DNA of 64,000 bases from Nyssa sinensis (Eukaryota; Streptophyta; Magnoliopsida; Cornales; Nyssaceae), in the NCBI GenBank assembly GCA_008638375.1, contig CM018047.1:51406679-51470678 (forward strand). Reading direction: 5' to 3'. The translations under genes and the position numbers were made by a program. This document shows positions 10,021 to 22,071 of the stretch, one piece after another. Numbering within the stretch: position 1 is the stretch's first letter; each line of letters starts with the position of its first letter. Under the pieces are notes generated by a model. The model did not search any database and was not told the DNA's origin. It worked only from the letters and a program-made list of their open reading frames with translations.

Positions 10021-11190
10021 CTTTCCATTGAATTTAATGGAAAATTTTTTTCTAAACAAATAATAATTTCATAAAGACTTTTTATTTCTTTTCAAAAAGA
10101 AGTGATAACAGATAAGTTTGAATTGCGTTTTTCTAAGATAGAAGATAAAAACTAGCTAAGATATTAAAATAGGACATATGGACCAAAATATTCCCCTTGT
10201 CATAGAAAGTGCATACAAGAAATTGCTAAATTAAATGAGAAAAAGAAAAAAATTCCTATAAGAACAAAAATTCAATTCACACACACAATTGGAGGGTTGT
10301 GGAGAATCAAACTTTGATTTGATGGTTCTTCCATTCTTTTTTACCTTAAACATTTTTTACCGAGAATTTCTTTTGACATGGGTAACTTTTAACCAAGTTT
10401 TCAAGTAATGGTAAAGTGAACACATATGTAATGTAACTGACATAACTATTCGAAGCATATTTCATATAATTATATCGATACACGTGTTTTAATTTCATAA
10501 TTTCATATATTTGAGTTTTTATTTATTTTTGGTGAATTTTACAAAATTTATAAGTATGATTTCATATGATGAATAAAAAGTTTTATATAATCTTTTAAAT
10601 CGCTGAAAACAATATAAGTGTATTAATAATTACATTTGACCAATTTTATGTACAAAAATACACTTAAATATGAAAATAAATTAAATATATAAAAATTTAA
10701 TACTAAATCATATAGAAATTACATTAACAATTAAACTAAAAAAATCATCCTCATCAAGTTTTTTTGATCAAGCAAATATTAAAAATTGGAGTCGGCCCTA
10801 GAAGGAGATTTATATTAAAGGATTTTAGAAAACAATAAACAAACAAAAAGGAAAAAAAGGAGACAATATTAAATGAAAAAAAAAAAGAGAAAAGGAAAAA
10901 AAAATAGAACAATCCAGTGGCAGCAACCCACTAGCACCCGTAGTCCCACACATACAGGCAATGCTAAAAACACAATAATATTAAGGGAGCTTTAGAGATA
11001 AGTTATTCATAAAAAAACAATAATTAAGTTAAGGTTTAATTCAAAATATTATAATTTAAAAAGTCTTTCAATATTTTGGTAGGTAAAGAAATTAGTTTAG
11101 GGTGAGATTGTGTCTGCAAGAAGGTTGCAACGAGTGATGAATGGTGGACCAATAAAATATAGGTCTGCTGCTTTTTAAGTAATATATTTT
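10021..11190. other. AT-rich duplicated flank, no gene seen
   Basis: Matches 50956-52070 at high similarity and more loosely 28500-29160 and 61570-62360 (shared words GAGTTTTTATTTAT and CAAGCAAATATTAAAAATTGG). No coding signal. Confidence 0.55.
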
Positions 11191-11527
11191 TGTTAGATTT
11201 GGTAGAAAAACATAAAAGAGATAAGAAATAGAGAAGAAAGAGAGAAGAGGGAGAAGAAAAAAACTCAAAGGACTACATTGTAATTAGATTGAGTTATTTC
11301 TGAAACTAAACAGAATAGTTTCTTATATAGAAGGGTTATGAAGTTATATATGAAAAATATTATGAGATTGTACATGAAAAGTATTCATAAAATAAATAAA
11401 GGTCATGAAATTGTCCATGAAAAATGTTAATATAAACTATAAAATGTTAATATAAACTATAAAATCTTAATCCTACTAATATTACACAATAATATATATA
11501 TATATATGAACTATTATACTTCTAACA
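11191..11527 (-). mobile_element. Solo LTR with 5-bp target duplication
   Basis: Starts TGTTAGATTTGGTAG and ends ATTATACTTCTAACA, so it belongs to the same LTR family as 1974-2405. It is flanked by ATTTT on both sides (11186-11190 and 11528-11532). The paralogous position near 29150-29165 reads straight through (TATTATATTTTGAATGCA), which is the empty site. A solo LTR arises when two LTRs of one element recombine. Confidence 0.85.
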
Positions 11528-11820
11528 ATTTTGAATGCATTATTTTGTTTAATTCTTTAATTTTATTTTAGTAGTGCAACGTTAACGAAATGTTACAAAG
11601 TTTAGAGAAAAAGGCCTGAGATACTCTTGGTATAGGTGCTTGCGTTGCGCACCATCATAAGGTGTTAGGCCTAATTTTTTAGGAGCTTTGTCCACTGTGG
11701 ATGATCCCAATGGCCATCTCGATACTCCAAGTTCTGTGCAACAAAATTTGGAAGAACCTGCTGGTGATAATAACCATCTAGCTCCAACATTTGTTGTCAA
11801 TTTTCATTGTTTTAACATTT
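11528..11820 (+). pseudogene. Degenerate copy of unidentified gene fragment (copy 1)
   Basis: Related to 29218-29515 and 62405-62682: shares GGTGTTAGGCCTAA, CAACAAAATTTGGA and GATAATAACCATCTA. Small deletions have removed the open frame. Function unknown. Confidence 0.5.
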
Positions 11821-11892
11821 AAACCCATTTGGTATAACATTAATTCAAAGCATTAAAAAAGAGAGAAGATTAGTCATTGCTTTATGTGAAAA

Positions 11893-11894
<2 letters not shown>

Positions 11895-11931
<37 letters not shown>
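11895..11931. repeat. (AT)n microsatellite downstream of RLP1
   Basis: Pure AT dinucleotide run. Equivalent tracts of different length lie downstream of the other RLP genes (29614-29630, 52085-52121, 62780-62820), so the tract predates duplication and varies between copies. Confidence 0.85.
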
Positions 11932-11935
<4 letters not shown>

Positions 11936-12209
11936 CGTCAACAGAAGAAGGAAATGGAAAAATCTAGGTGAACAATTTGAAAATGTGGCTGCATGTGACT
12001 TGATCATCAATCTAGTTGCATAACTTCATCATAATAACACATAATATAGGTCATCGCTCTAATTTATAGATGACTAGAACAGGTACAAACTAGCTAATCA
12101 CATCACTTTATTAATATAAATCATCAAAGGATCATACATTCAATTCAGTAAAGCTAAAACCATCCCCATACATACAAATCTAAGAAAGGAAATATTACCC
12201 ACTCAAATT

Positions 12210-14921
12210 TCAGTTTCTTTGACTTGCTTTTCTTCTCGGCTTTTGTTGCTTCCTCCCAAAAGTTTTGACAAACCAATTGCTTTGAAACCATTCATGATAC
12301 CTCATGGTCAGAGTATGCCCAATGACCAACCCAACTATTAGCCCACTTCCACATCCTGCGAATATGAATATCCAATCAAATTCACTTGGGAACTCTGAAT
12401 CATTACCTTCTTCAACAGCCAAAGGTGGCACTGGTGATGGTGGCGTTGAAATTCCACATTTCTTTGACAAAGGTTCTCCGCACAATCCTGAATTCCCTTG
12501 GTAGGAATTGTTCTCAAACGTATCAAATTGTTTCCCACGTGGTATGGGCCCGGTGAGATTGTTGTTAGAGACATTTAAGATTTCAAGGAAGTTAAGCCGC
12601 AATAGTTGCTATGGGATCTCTCCTGAGAGCTTGTTTTGAGAAAGGTCCAATGATTCAAGGTTTGTTAGGTTTTCAAATGATGACGGGATTAAGCCAATAA
12701 GATCATTGCCAGAAAGGTTTAGCAGCTGAAGCCCCTTCAGGTTTCCAATATAGTTGGAAATCGGCCCGTTGAATTTGTTACTTGAGAGATCAATAGCTAT
12801 GAAGATATCGGGGATCTTCACATACTTAGTTTTTACTCCTTTATAAGTTATGGTCATTGAATCAAAGTAGCTCCAATCCCATGTATCATACGGCATTTGA
12901 AAACTCGTGTTTTCTTGCAAATATGCCATCTTGTCTGCGTGGACAATTTTCATCGCATTTAAATTTTGAAAGAATTCGTGAGGCAAATTACCTGTGAAAC
13001 CATTCCCAGAGAGGTCAACGATGCGCAACTTTGAGACCTTGAAATTGGCTTTAGGACTCCATATTGCACCATGGAATTTGTTGCTTTGCAAAATGAGAAC
13101 CTGCAACTCGGAAAGATCCCCTAACCAAAATGGGAAAGTATCCTCAATTTGATTATTTCCGAGATTAAGAAGCTGGAGCATTGCACAATTTACCAATGAT
13201 CTTGGTATCTGCCCTTGTAAATGATTTTCACTCAAGTCGATCATCCTCAATTTGCTTTTAACTGAGTATGTTTGAGGAATGGTGCCATTGAAGTTGTTGC
13301 CTTTCAGATTCAGTACTGACAGAGAATTGCTAAAGTTGCCCAAACATGGAGGAATTTCACCGCTAAACTTGTTGTTAGACAAATCAAGTACACGAAGAGA
13401 ACTTAGTTGACAGATCCTTTGCGGAATTTTTCCTGTCAATCTATTGTTCGACACAGCATAGAAAAAGGTTGATGGTGGAGGAATTGGGAGGGATCCTTGT
13501 AACATGTTAAGACGAAGGTCTAAAGATCCTAAAGTAGTCCATGGAAGAACAATTGGACGATTCTCAAAGCTTGTTACGTAGTTGTTAGAAAGCAATATCG
13601 TCCCTAGAGTTTCTATGTTGGAGTTCCACATCCATTCAGGTATTTGGCCATGAATATTGTTGTTTTCAAGGAATAGCTCCACTAACTCATCTTGGAATCG
13701 CAGGAAATGTGGGAACTCCCTTAAGTTGCATGAAGACAATCCTAAAATCTTAAACTTTGGAAGAGTTACATTGGCACCGTAACTGCGGTTGCTGCTGTGC
13801 AACAATAAATTGTTATCTGATAGTTGGAGAGCAGTAAGATTTCTGAGTTTAAGAAAGATGTCTATGTCCACTGGGCCTTGCAGTTGATTGCCATAAAGGT
13901 CTATCGCAGTTAATTGAGTAAGGTTCATGAGCCAAGATGGGATTTGACCAGATAAATGATTCAAGGAAAGGCTTAACACAGTAAGTTGGGTTAGGTTTGC
14001 AAGAGACACTGGGACCTTACCGTACATATTGATATCATCAAGGAGCAATTGAGAGAGTCTTTTTAGCCTACCAATCCAAGGCAGCATCGTTGGGTTGAAG
14101 TTATTGAATGAAAGTGATAATGAAGTGAGTTGTGATAGGCTTGCTAAAGATGGAATTTGGCCACTGAAATTGTTTGACCAAAGTTCCAAAATGGTGAGTT
14201 GGGTCAGGTTATTGAGTGAAGTTGGAAGTAACCCGGAGAAATGGCATTCACGGAGATCCAACAGTATCAAGGAACTTAGATTTCCAATTGAATCTGGTAG
14301 CTTACCAAAGAAACTCGTGCCCGTAAGTTCTAATATCTTGAGGGGGTTGCTATGGTGAAATTCAGGCAAATAACTAGTGAGATTTTGATTGAACTGCAAA
14401 CTAAGAACTTGAAGCTTCGGTAAGTGGAATATGCTTGTTGGGAATTGGCCACTGAATACAGAATAAGAGAGGTCGAGACTTCTTAGCTCTAATAGATGGC
14501 CAATTCGAGATGGGATTTGAGAATAATTGAAGTGATTATCAGCAAGGTGAAGCCTTTGAAGATGAACAAGGCGGAAGAGACTGCTATTAGAGTTTATTGA
14601 ACCATAGAGAAGACTGCTAGTGAGGTTAAGACCTATTACATGACCAGTACCCTCATCGCACTCAACGCCATCCCATGAGCAGCAGTCATTACCTTCTCCT
14701 TGGAGCTTCCACGAAACAACCTTCGGGTAAGCAGAAGGATCATCAGAAGCACGCCTATTAATTGAAAAGCTTTGCTTAAATTGCAACAAGGCAGAGATCT
14801 CATCATCATGGCACAATGGCTGCGTAGAAGAGGAAGAATTAGTGATCACAATAATAAGATGAAAATACGAGAATAAGAAAAACAGTTGCATTAACATCAA
14901 ATGATTCAAAGATAACCCCAT
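12210..14921 (-). pseudogene. RLP1: LRR receptor-like protein with one premature stop
   Basis: From ATG 14921 the frame runs 770 codons to a TAG at 12611-12609, then stays open in the same frame for 131 more codons to a TGA at 12210. It has a signal peptide (hydrophobic residues ~5-28), an LRRNT cap ([13 protein letters not shown] ... CCSWDGVEC), about 25 LRRs with LxGxIP motifs, and an island region around residues 660-715. Past the stop come the last LRR, the [11 protein letters not shown] cap, an acidic stretch, a membrane helix with GLIVG and a basic tail. The stop replaces the CAG (Gln) present in RLP4 after GEVP. Compared with RLP2 it also lacks about 75 residues (three LRRs) after RSLDL and one 24-residue LRR before VDIDIF, both in frame. 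If translated as is, the product would be a secreted ectodomain without a membrane anchor. The single lesion suggests a very recent loss or an allele. RLPs of this family are plasma-membrane immune or developmental receptors. Confidence 0.88.
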
Positions 14922-14990
14922 GTTTTATCTAACAAATTAAACTTTGTTTAAGAGCTTTGGTTGAGAATGAAATTAATTAGGAGTGATGAG

Positions 14991-14998
14991 TTTTTATA
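14991..14998 (-). promoter_or_regulatory. TATA box of RLP1
   Basis: TATAAAAA on the minus strand, 70-77 bases before the ATG. The same box in the same context (CTATAAAA followed by a CATC/CTC word) occurs 63-70 bases before RLP2, RLP3 and the orphan RLP start at 35142. Confidence 0.65.
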
Positions 14999-15134
14999 GA
15001 CAGGATTCTGAGTGTCGGGCTTGGACAAGGAATGAGTGCTATACACGTAATTACCCCAAGCGATAATACAGAACAGCATACTCTTTCTCGTACAATGTTA
15101 ACATCAAACATGCTATCATTCAGAACAAGTAAAT

Positions 15135-15135
<1 letters not shown>

Positions 15136-15175
<40 letters not shown>
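15136..15175. repeat. (GA)n tract in RLP1 promoter
   Basis: About 20 GA units ~215-255 bases upstream of the RLP1 start. The orphan RLP promoter has an equivalent tract at 35288-35319, followed in both cases by ATGCA(G/C)CGTC and a GGTGCAG word. Confidence 0.8.
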
Positions 15176-15178
<3 letters not shown>

Positions 15179-15249
15179 GCAGCGTCCAAAATGGTGCAGC
15201 GCCTTCCAAGTGATAACCCACAATGAAAGATAAAGTCATCTTTACGTGG

Positions 15250-16180
15250 GCACATTAATTGATATTAGATAACTCCAAGGACGTGGTCGCTATTGAAAGC
15301 AATTAAGAAACTTTTCTTTAAGTTATTCAGGTCAAAGTTTATTAGATATTACCTCTTTTTTATTTTTTTTTAAAGCATATGAAATACTATCTTAATTTTA
15401 ATTAAACACTTCACTAGTAAACAGTGAGATTGATTATTTGAATTAGTTGATCTAAAGAGTCAGATACCGAATTATAAAAAAAAAAATTTGATATTAGATA
15501 ATCATGATTAGAGAGGAAATAAACTATTCAAATTGCTTATGAAAGAAATAGAGAAATGAAAAAACACCCAACCGTGTTTCACACGATCAAGAATAATTTC
15601 TCCATTTAATTTTGTAATGGGCATGCTATAAAAATGTCGGGCACTTGGAGATGTTAATCATATCAATCAGGAAATGAATATAAAGAGAAAAATGTACCGT
15701 CAAAAATGAAATTATTGCATTTGATTTGTTACAGTTTTAACACCAAACATCACTTCAATTGTTGGACTTGTTATACGACTCATAGGATTGTACTCAGAGA
15801 CACAACAGGATTGATGAAGTAAATGGGGCACACTAGTAATGTTTCATAGTACATTTGATTGTACACACGTGTGGTGTACATATACTTACAATGAGTGTGG
15901 AGTTTATGTGACTGTCACGAGTACAAGTCTCACACTCATGTATATATATATACACAATCCCATATACTACTAAACATTACTCAAGCATGTTAAAATAAAA
16001 TGTTATTCCAAATTCCAACCATGCACTCCAATACACGATTACAAAAGAAACATTGGATAATTTTGTCAAGCCATGCAACTATTAACGCGGTGCAGCAATT
16101 CTATGAACACTTTTTAATACCCGACAAAAAAATATAATATTATTAAATAAAATAAAAATAATTGAATTAATAATATTAAG
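15250..16180. other. RLP upstream block W, copy 1
   Basis: AT-rich, non-coding. Words such as CTTGGAGATGTTAATCATAT, AAATGTACCGTCAAAAATG and GCGGTGCAGCAATTCTATG are shared with 35555-36200, 45770-46090 and 54950-55570. It sits upstream of an RLP or RLP relic each time. No ORF of note. Confidence 0.55.
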
Positions 16181-16336
16181 GGAGATTCAAAAATAGTCTC
16201 TTATAAAGTGTTTAATTAGGATAAAGTGTAACTAAAATATTTTAACTACTAAAGTCTCTAATTATTTTCTTGATAAAAATATATTTTCTTATAAAAACAC
16301 AGATAAAACAATTTTCTCTGTCCAATTTGTGCCTAG

Positions 16337-16514
16337 TGTCACGATCCCACATCGGTTTTGAGTATGGGATCTTGGGTCATATAAACGATCCAGTACCTTT
16401 ATTCATCAGTTGCAGATTTTGGGTCAGAGTCCGGCCCGTGACAGTGGTATCAGAGCCGACCCAAGACTCCGATAGCCAGGTGGTAACCATAAAGCACGAG
16501 GCCTAAACCTGCCA
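16337..16514 (+). mobile_element. TRIM family 2, partial
   Basis: A 107-bp LTR (16337-16443) begins TGTCACGATCCCACATCGG and ends GCCCGTGACA. One base later comes TGGTATCAGAGCC (16445-16457), the initiator Met-tRNA primer site, and ~55 bases of interior. The second LTR is missing. A related copy at 23545-23875 retains the purine tract and further LTR starts. Confidence 0.7.
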
Positions 16515-17357
16515 CATATCACACATGATTTTAATAATGCATCAAACAATCTTTGTTTCTTAAAAATGTGGTAATACTCCAACATTGATAAAATAAAAAA
16601 ATTAGATAAAAAAAAAAAAAGAATACACAACTAAAAAAATAAAATAACAAAAAAATGTATTGTGGAAAAAAGAAACTTAATTCTATTAATAGAGTTTTAT
16701 TCGCATTACACTAAAATCTTTTTATTGCTATCTATTTAGATAAAAAAATTATGTAAATATTTTATTAGTAGAGTTTTATTTAATATATAGAGAGATTGGA
16801 AAATAAATAAATTTTATCTTACAAAAATAAAAACATAACATCTATAAAAAAATAAAATGAAAAATTATATTAATATTAAAAAAAAAAACCCCATTTAAAG
16901 TTTTTACTTTGTCATTTTAAGTCCTTAGACGCGAAGAGCCTACTGCAGGTTTCCTCCCTCAACACGTTGACCACTATCTTTTAATTTACACTCAAGTTTT
17001 TTGTTTTTTTATCTTAAGAAACCATGGTCCTTGATCCACCTGACCTGACCATTATATCAGACACTTGGGTTTTTGGATGGATATCTATTTTTGCATGGTA
17101 TTGGAAATTGAAATGTGTTCTTAAAATTAAATCCTTTTTATGATTAATTTAAGGCACAATCTTCTACTAAGGGCAGCACTTTATAGGTGAGGTATCATTA
17201 TTGATAATTTTTTTTTTATGATTTTTGTCCTCACGAGTTTGAGGACTTAAATCATATAATTTTTTTTTTAAATTGTCATGCCACTAGGCATGTTTGGGAC
17301 TTAATTTTGAAGGATTGTGCGGTTACAAAAAGTGAAAGTAAGGGCGTTGTAGAGTGG
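16515..17357. other. AT-rich duplicated DNA, no gene seen
   Basis: Repeated at about 23890-25090 and 56050-57215 with small indels (shared words: GAAGAGCCTACTGCA, CCTCAACACGTTGACCACT, ACCTGACCTGACCATTATAT). The other two copies carry an extra ~180 bases near 24450-24630 and 56770-56950. Confidence 0.55.
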
Positions 17358-17898
17358 TTAAAGGAAATTTAGCTCACGAATAAAGTTAACTATGAAAATG
17401 AGAAAAAAGTTGTTAATATTATTTGACAATTGTGATGTCATTGTAATAATAGGATTTTTCCTAGTGAAAGATTTAATCTTTTTAAAATTATCATTACAAT
17501 CAGCACCTCTATGTATTGCACTATTTGATGGCAATGATAAGGTTGTAGGCAACATGCTAACATCTCCAAACTGAGACCAAATACTACACATTATCTCCAC
17601 ATACAAATTAATTTCCCTTCTATAATGAACATCAAACATTCTTAAAGTATTTTCATCACTTTCTATTGACATTTTATCATTAGACCCAAGAACATCACAT
17701 AGCATTATTGGTGCCAAACCAACCCTTGAGGACAAATTAAACAATGACACTTGACCTATATCTTCAATCAGATCTTGGTAATAATATTTGTTAGGGTCAA
17801 CATTTCTTATGACATTCATTGTTTCATTATAATGAACAACTAAATCATATCTATAACAAGTCATTGCTGAAAAATATAAAAATAGGGAAAACATATTA
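17358..17898 (-). pseudogene. PB1-like (MuDR-type) domain exon fragment, copy 1
   Basis: An exon-like frame begins just after a good splice acceptor (TTATATTTTTCAG, ending 17899-17901 on plus) and its first ATG is at 17864. The reading starts MTCYRYDLVVHYNE and continues VIRNVDPNKYYYQDLIEDIG, LCDVLGSNDKMSIESDE and INLYVEIMCSIW. This pattern (VDPD-type, dI.eDIg, D.LrmF, I.lYvE) resembles the N-terminal PB1-like domain of plant MuDR/Mutator-type transposase proteins. No zinc finger or DDE domain is present. Two more copies occur at 25094-25389 and 57219-57730. The domain assignment is by pattern only. Confidence 0.45.
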
Positions 17899-17929
17899 AT
17901 AGAATGAAACAAGATTGGAAAACATCAAC

Positions 17930-18840
17930 AATTATTCAAATTAGGCACAACTTATTAATATAATGGAACAAAATTAGTATTGTACACGTCATCACAGTCA
18001 ATCAAATTAGGTATTACAGTGCATACTTGAAAAGGGACAACATATTAAGAGAATGGATAGATACAAAATTAATATTGTACACATCATTACAATCAGCCAA
18101 ATTAGGCATTCCAGTGAATACTCAAAAATGGACAACATATTAAGAGAATAGATACAAAATTAGTATTGTACACAATTTTGATGAACAAAAATTTAGTACA
18201 AAGCCACATGCCTAACTCAGTAAACTTAGTTGAACTCACCAACTCGATTTTAGAACATAAATCGTTGCAATATTCACAAAAAAAAAAACCCTAATTGACC
18301 AATTCGAAATCTCAAAAGCCGAAGTAAAAACCCTCCACCCTCACTTAGACACCCTAACTAACAAAACCCTAAAATGAAAACTCAAATCGTTCTAACCTTA
18401 AACGAAAAGAACAAAAATCTTTACTCAGAAACCTCAAGTAACAAAAATCCTAACTCAAAAATCTAAATATTTTTTTTATTCAACCACCATATAGAAGAGT
18501 CGAACAATAAAGACCCAAAAAAATTAAAAATGGACAGAAATCAACACTTATCTCAACCAAATGATGATCATGCACCTTTGGATTATCAAATTAGATCTTC
18601 ACAATTGGTACAAAGTTTTGCCTTTCGTCGATTAAGGGAACAATCTGTGCAGATTTGCTCGATCGATTTTAGGATTTGATCATCGGCTCAAGTTCATGCA
18701 AATTATAAGGAAATAGAGAGAAGTCAAAGAGAAATTGAGAGAATCGAAATGGGATTTCCAAATCTTGAGCGAATTGATGCATTGTCTAGGGCTCATAAAT
18801 ACAGAGGGGCAATTTCATCTTCGTGTCAACTGATATTTTA
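17930..18840. other. Upstream part of the PB1-like element
   Basis: Non-coding in the visible frames; it contains two ~110-bp imperfect repeats (18040-18115 and 18110-18180, each with GGACAACATATTAAGAGAAT) and, on the minus strand, a TC-rich leader-like stretch (18700-18780). It repeats at 57800-58740 and is missing from the middle copy, whose junction is near 25525. Confidence 0.5.
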
Positions 18841-19007
18841 ACATTATTTTAATATGTTTCATACAATAGGCAATTTGGTAATTTTAAATTTGTCCTTAAT
18901 GCTATTTTTTTGACATGTTTGATAGGAGAGTCAATGTCATTTAAGAAAGTATAAAACAGATATCTGTAATTGTTAGAAACTATAAGAAAAATAAGTATAA
19001 TTAACTC

Positions 19008-19041
<34 letters not shown>

Positions 19042-19064
19042 GTTTGTGCGTGTATATAATAGAT

Positions 19065-19275
19065 GTTGACCATGGACCTTGTTGTAACAGCTTAAACGGC
19101 CAATCTAGTCTAGAGGATGTGAAATTTGAGATCAGCTTTCAAGGGCATGGGTGGATCTCGTTGAAGGATTCTGTAGGTCTTCCTTATCTCAGAAGTAAGG
19201 AGAGCAATTTGTGTATGGGGTGGTTGATTTTTTACCATCAAGTAATGTCACTTTGTCTCCACAAAAGTTAATTTT
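19065..19275. repeat. Conserved block Q, copy 2
   Basis: Same sequence type as 9795-10020, nearly identical to the copies at 25745 and 58940. Preceded by a (TA)n tract at 19007-19041. Confidence 0.75.
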
Positions 19276-19279
19276 TATT

Positions 19280-21383
19280 TGAATTCTTTTCCTTTTATTT
19301 GGTTTATCCCTTTTCCTTTGAATTTATTGGAAAAAAAATTCTAAACAAATAATAATAAAAAATACTTGATATACTGGTTTAATTTATTAGATTGAATGTG
19401 TCAATGATTTTTTTATTTTTTGTAATTTATAAATATATTTTGTTTTTTTATTTAAGTTTTTAAAAAAATTTATAATAAATGATGTCATCTAATAAATTAA
19501 TTCGATAAATCAAAGGAGTGTTTCTCACATTACTCAATAATAATTTCATGAAGATTTTTTTTTTTTTTTTTTTTAAAAAAATAATAGATATGTTTGAATT
19601 GCATTTTTAAGAAATTAAAATAAAATACATTATTCCCAATGTCACAAAAAGTCCATACAAGAAATTGCTATATTAAATGAGAAAAAGAAAAAAAAGTTCC
19701 TAAAAGCACAAAAATTCAATCCCTACGAACACTATAGAGGGTTGTGGAGAATCAAACTTTGATTTGTTGGTTCTTTTTTCTTTTTTTTTCTTGGGAGAGG
19801 GGAGGGGACATTTGATGTATCTCCTTTTTTTTTTTTTTTTTCTTTCTAATGAAGTATTCAACAATATTATATAATTATAAATCACTAACAACCAACTAAA
19901 CCACTAAATTAAAGAGTCTTTTAAATATGGATTCTGGATCAATAAATTAGACCAGTTAACAATTGAGTAAAAATAATACTCACATTCCTCTTATAAAGAA
20001 AGTGAGCCTTGAACTCACTACTTTCACTTAATGAACAAAGGCCATTATGGCCAACTCAACAAGTCTCAGCTAGTTTGATGTGTCTTTTATATCTTTACAA
20101 AATTATACAGTTACTTTCCCCGGGAAATAATCCCATCTTGCTATAACAAAACCAAGTTGATTACTAATCATATTATTGAATCAAGTCTCGACTTGTTGAT
20201 TCCCAAAGAGAGAAAAATAACAAGAAAATAAAATTAAGCTACCTAGAATAATATTTTCAAAACAGATATTTAGTATATCAACGGTTTAACGTCCTTAATT
20301 GGTTAATAAAATTGTTCTACTGATTTGCATAAAAACATACGGGGCAATTTTATGATTAATTATTCCCCCCAAATTTAGTAAAATGATTACAAAAATTCTA
20401 TTCTTTTACGTGCTATCATAAAACATAAGAAAATACACTCCATTCAACTATAAAATTATTTAATAAAACTCTTTCTTAGTCTCCTTTTTCTGAGTAATTA
20501 AATGACAAAAAAAAAAAAAATTCCGATATAGAAATCAAATGGTCATTATTCAGTGTTGATTCTCCTTACGCAAGGTGCTAGAAATGGTAGATGAATTATA
20601 AACCAAAATTCAGTGAGGAATTGTTGCAGCTAAAAATGGCACTACTTAACAACCAAGGTGTAGTTAAGTTGAAACAATAATGATGCATTAGGACATTAAA
20701 TTATTCTGCACTTGAGTTATAGCACAGTAAAGGTAGACCATTAAGATCATGGTTACATAGTACCCATCCTTTTTTTGTTTTGTTTTGTTTTTTTGTATTG
20801 ATAATGATGAGGAATCCATCTGATAGTTTACACTTCGAACAGATAAATCTCACCAGCTTTCACTAGTCTCTGTACATGTGTTACGCTATTTATTGACATA
20901 TATATAGGTGATCATCGGCCACTCAAACTAGAGACCTTTGGACTGATAATATATCAAGAGATTCTCCCAACCAAGCTACCCTTTGGGGTTCACATAGTAC
21001 CCATTTGTTTGCCTCGTGGTGTTGGATTTTGGTCTATAAAGGAAAACCCCAATGTCCTATGGGACAGAAAGTATATAATAAAACATCCTTAAGAAATTGT
21101 GGTTGGAATGACATTATATCTTTAAAGGTTTCTCTAAAGGACTGCCCTACCCATGTATATATGTATATGTGTCTGTCTAGAGAGAGAGAGAGAGAGAGAG
21201 TTGTCATAGATGGTTGTTTTGTTTTGTGTTGGACTAGTTTGTTGGACATATTAGATAAGCACAGCTCTCGATTCCTGCTGGGGGGGGGGGGAATTTGATA
21301 ATTAAAAACTTACATGCAGAACCAGCAAAGTGCGCAAAAGTTTCACATTTTTCACTCACTCCGTCAACCTCTATCTTACCTAC
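19280..21383. other. Duplicated AT-rich DNA, no gene seen
   Basis: Copies at 25955-27850 and 59150-60885. Contains long poly-T runs, a (GA)n tract at 21179-21200 and a poly-G run at 21281-21291. Matching to 60885 stops abruptly after CTTACCTAC at 21383, where the Gypsy LTR begins. Confidence 0.6.
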
Positions 21384-21998
21384 TGATACGCCAAAAATAT
21401 CCCAACCAATCAATATATGAAATGTGTCTAGCTTTGTTCTATAAAGGTCGTAAGATAATCAGGTCTATCGATTTGACGTCGGTAAGGAAGACCCAGAAAT
21501 TGTAACCACCTGGAATACCGATCTCGCTCCCATCACCTTGGTCTACCGACCTCATGGTGATAGGACGGATAAGGACAAGAAATGATGACGCGAGTAATTA
21601 TGGCAAAATTGCCGCCTTCTGACATACGACATACCCTAGTCTTGTAGAAAGGTGAAAAGGGTTCTTAGCCCTGCAAAGCAGCATGGCCGGTGGCAACTGT
21701 GACGTATGTAATCATGATGAAATAGCCCCACCGCTTGACGCTAGATTTGATATTCATGACAGCATATAAATACAAGGGGAGAGGTACGTAAAACGGATCA
21801 ATCTCTCTCTCTCTCTGGCTATCTCTACTATTTTTGAGAAGATTATCATCTTGAAATATACATTTCTATCTCCTCTAATTTAACCATCGGAGTGGCTACC
21901 ACCGGAGCCCTCCCCGGTGGCAATCTAATTTTATTCTTATTCAGAATAGGTACTAAGGAGGGATTTGAGCTTTGACGAAGTCGAAAAGTGCAGCATCA
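21384..21998 (+). mobile_element. Ty3/Gypsy-type 5' LTR
   Basis: The left border is defined by loss of similarity to 60885 exactly at TGATACGCC. The segment holds a TATAAATA box (21766-21773), ends CAGCATCA, and is followed at 22003 by GCGCCGTCTGTGGGAAC, the sequence commonly found at the primer site/leader of plant Gypsy elements. The gag frame begins 74 bases further on. No matching 3' LTR is in the window. Confidence 0.7.
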
Positions 21999-22071
21999 GC
22001 TTAGCGCCGTCTGTGGGAACGACTTCAATCGTTCCTATCCATTTCTTTATTCCCAATTCTATTCCTTCGTC

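Noticed and set aside
12304..12504. Plus-strand ORFs opposite the RLP genes (also 29992-30192, 39458-39679, 52487-52687, 63185-63376)
   Set aside because: They are antisense shadows of the conserved RLP C-terminus; they recur only because the RLP sequence recurs.
17358..17912. Start of the PB1-like protein at the upstream MFHSINMFSLFL
   Set aside because: That stretch lies before a strong splice acceptor and is a T-rich intron end; the coding part starts at MTCYRYDL.
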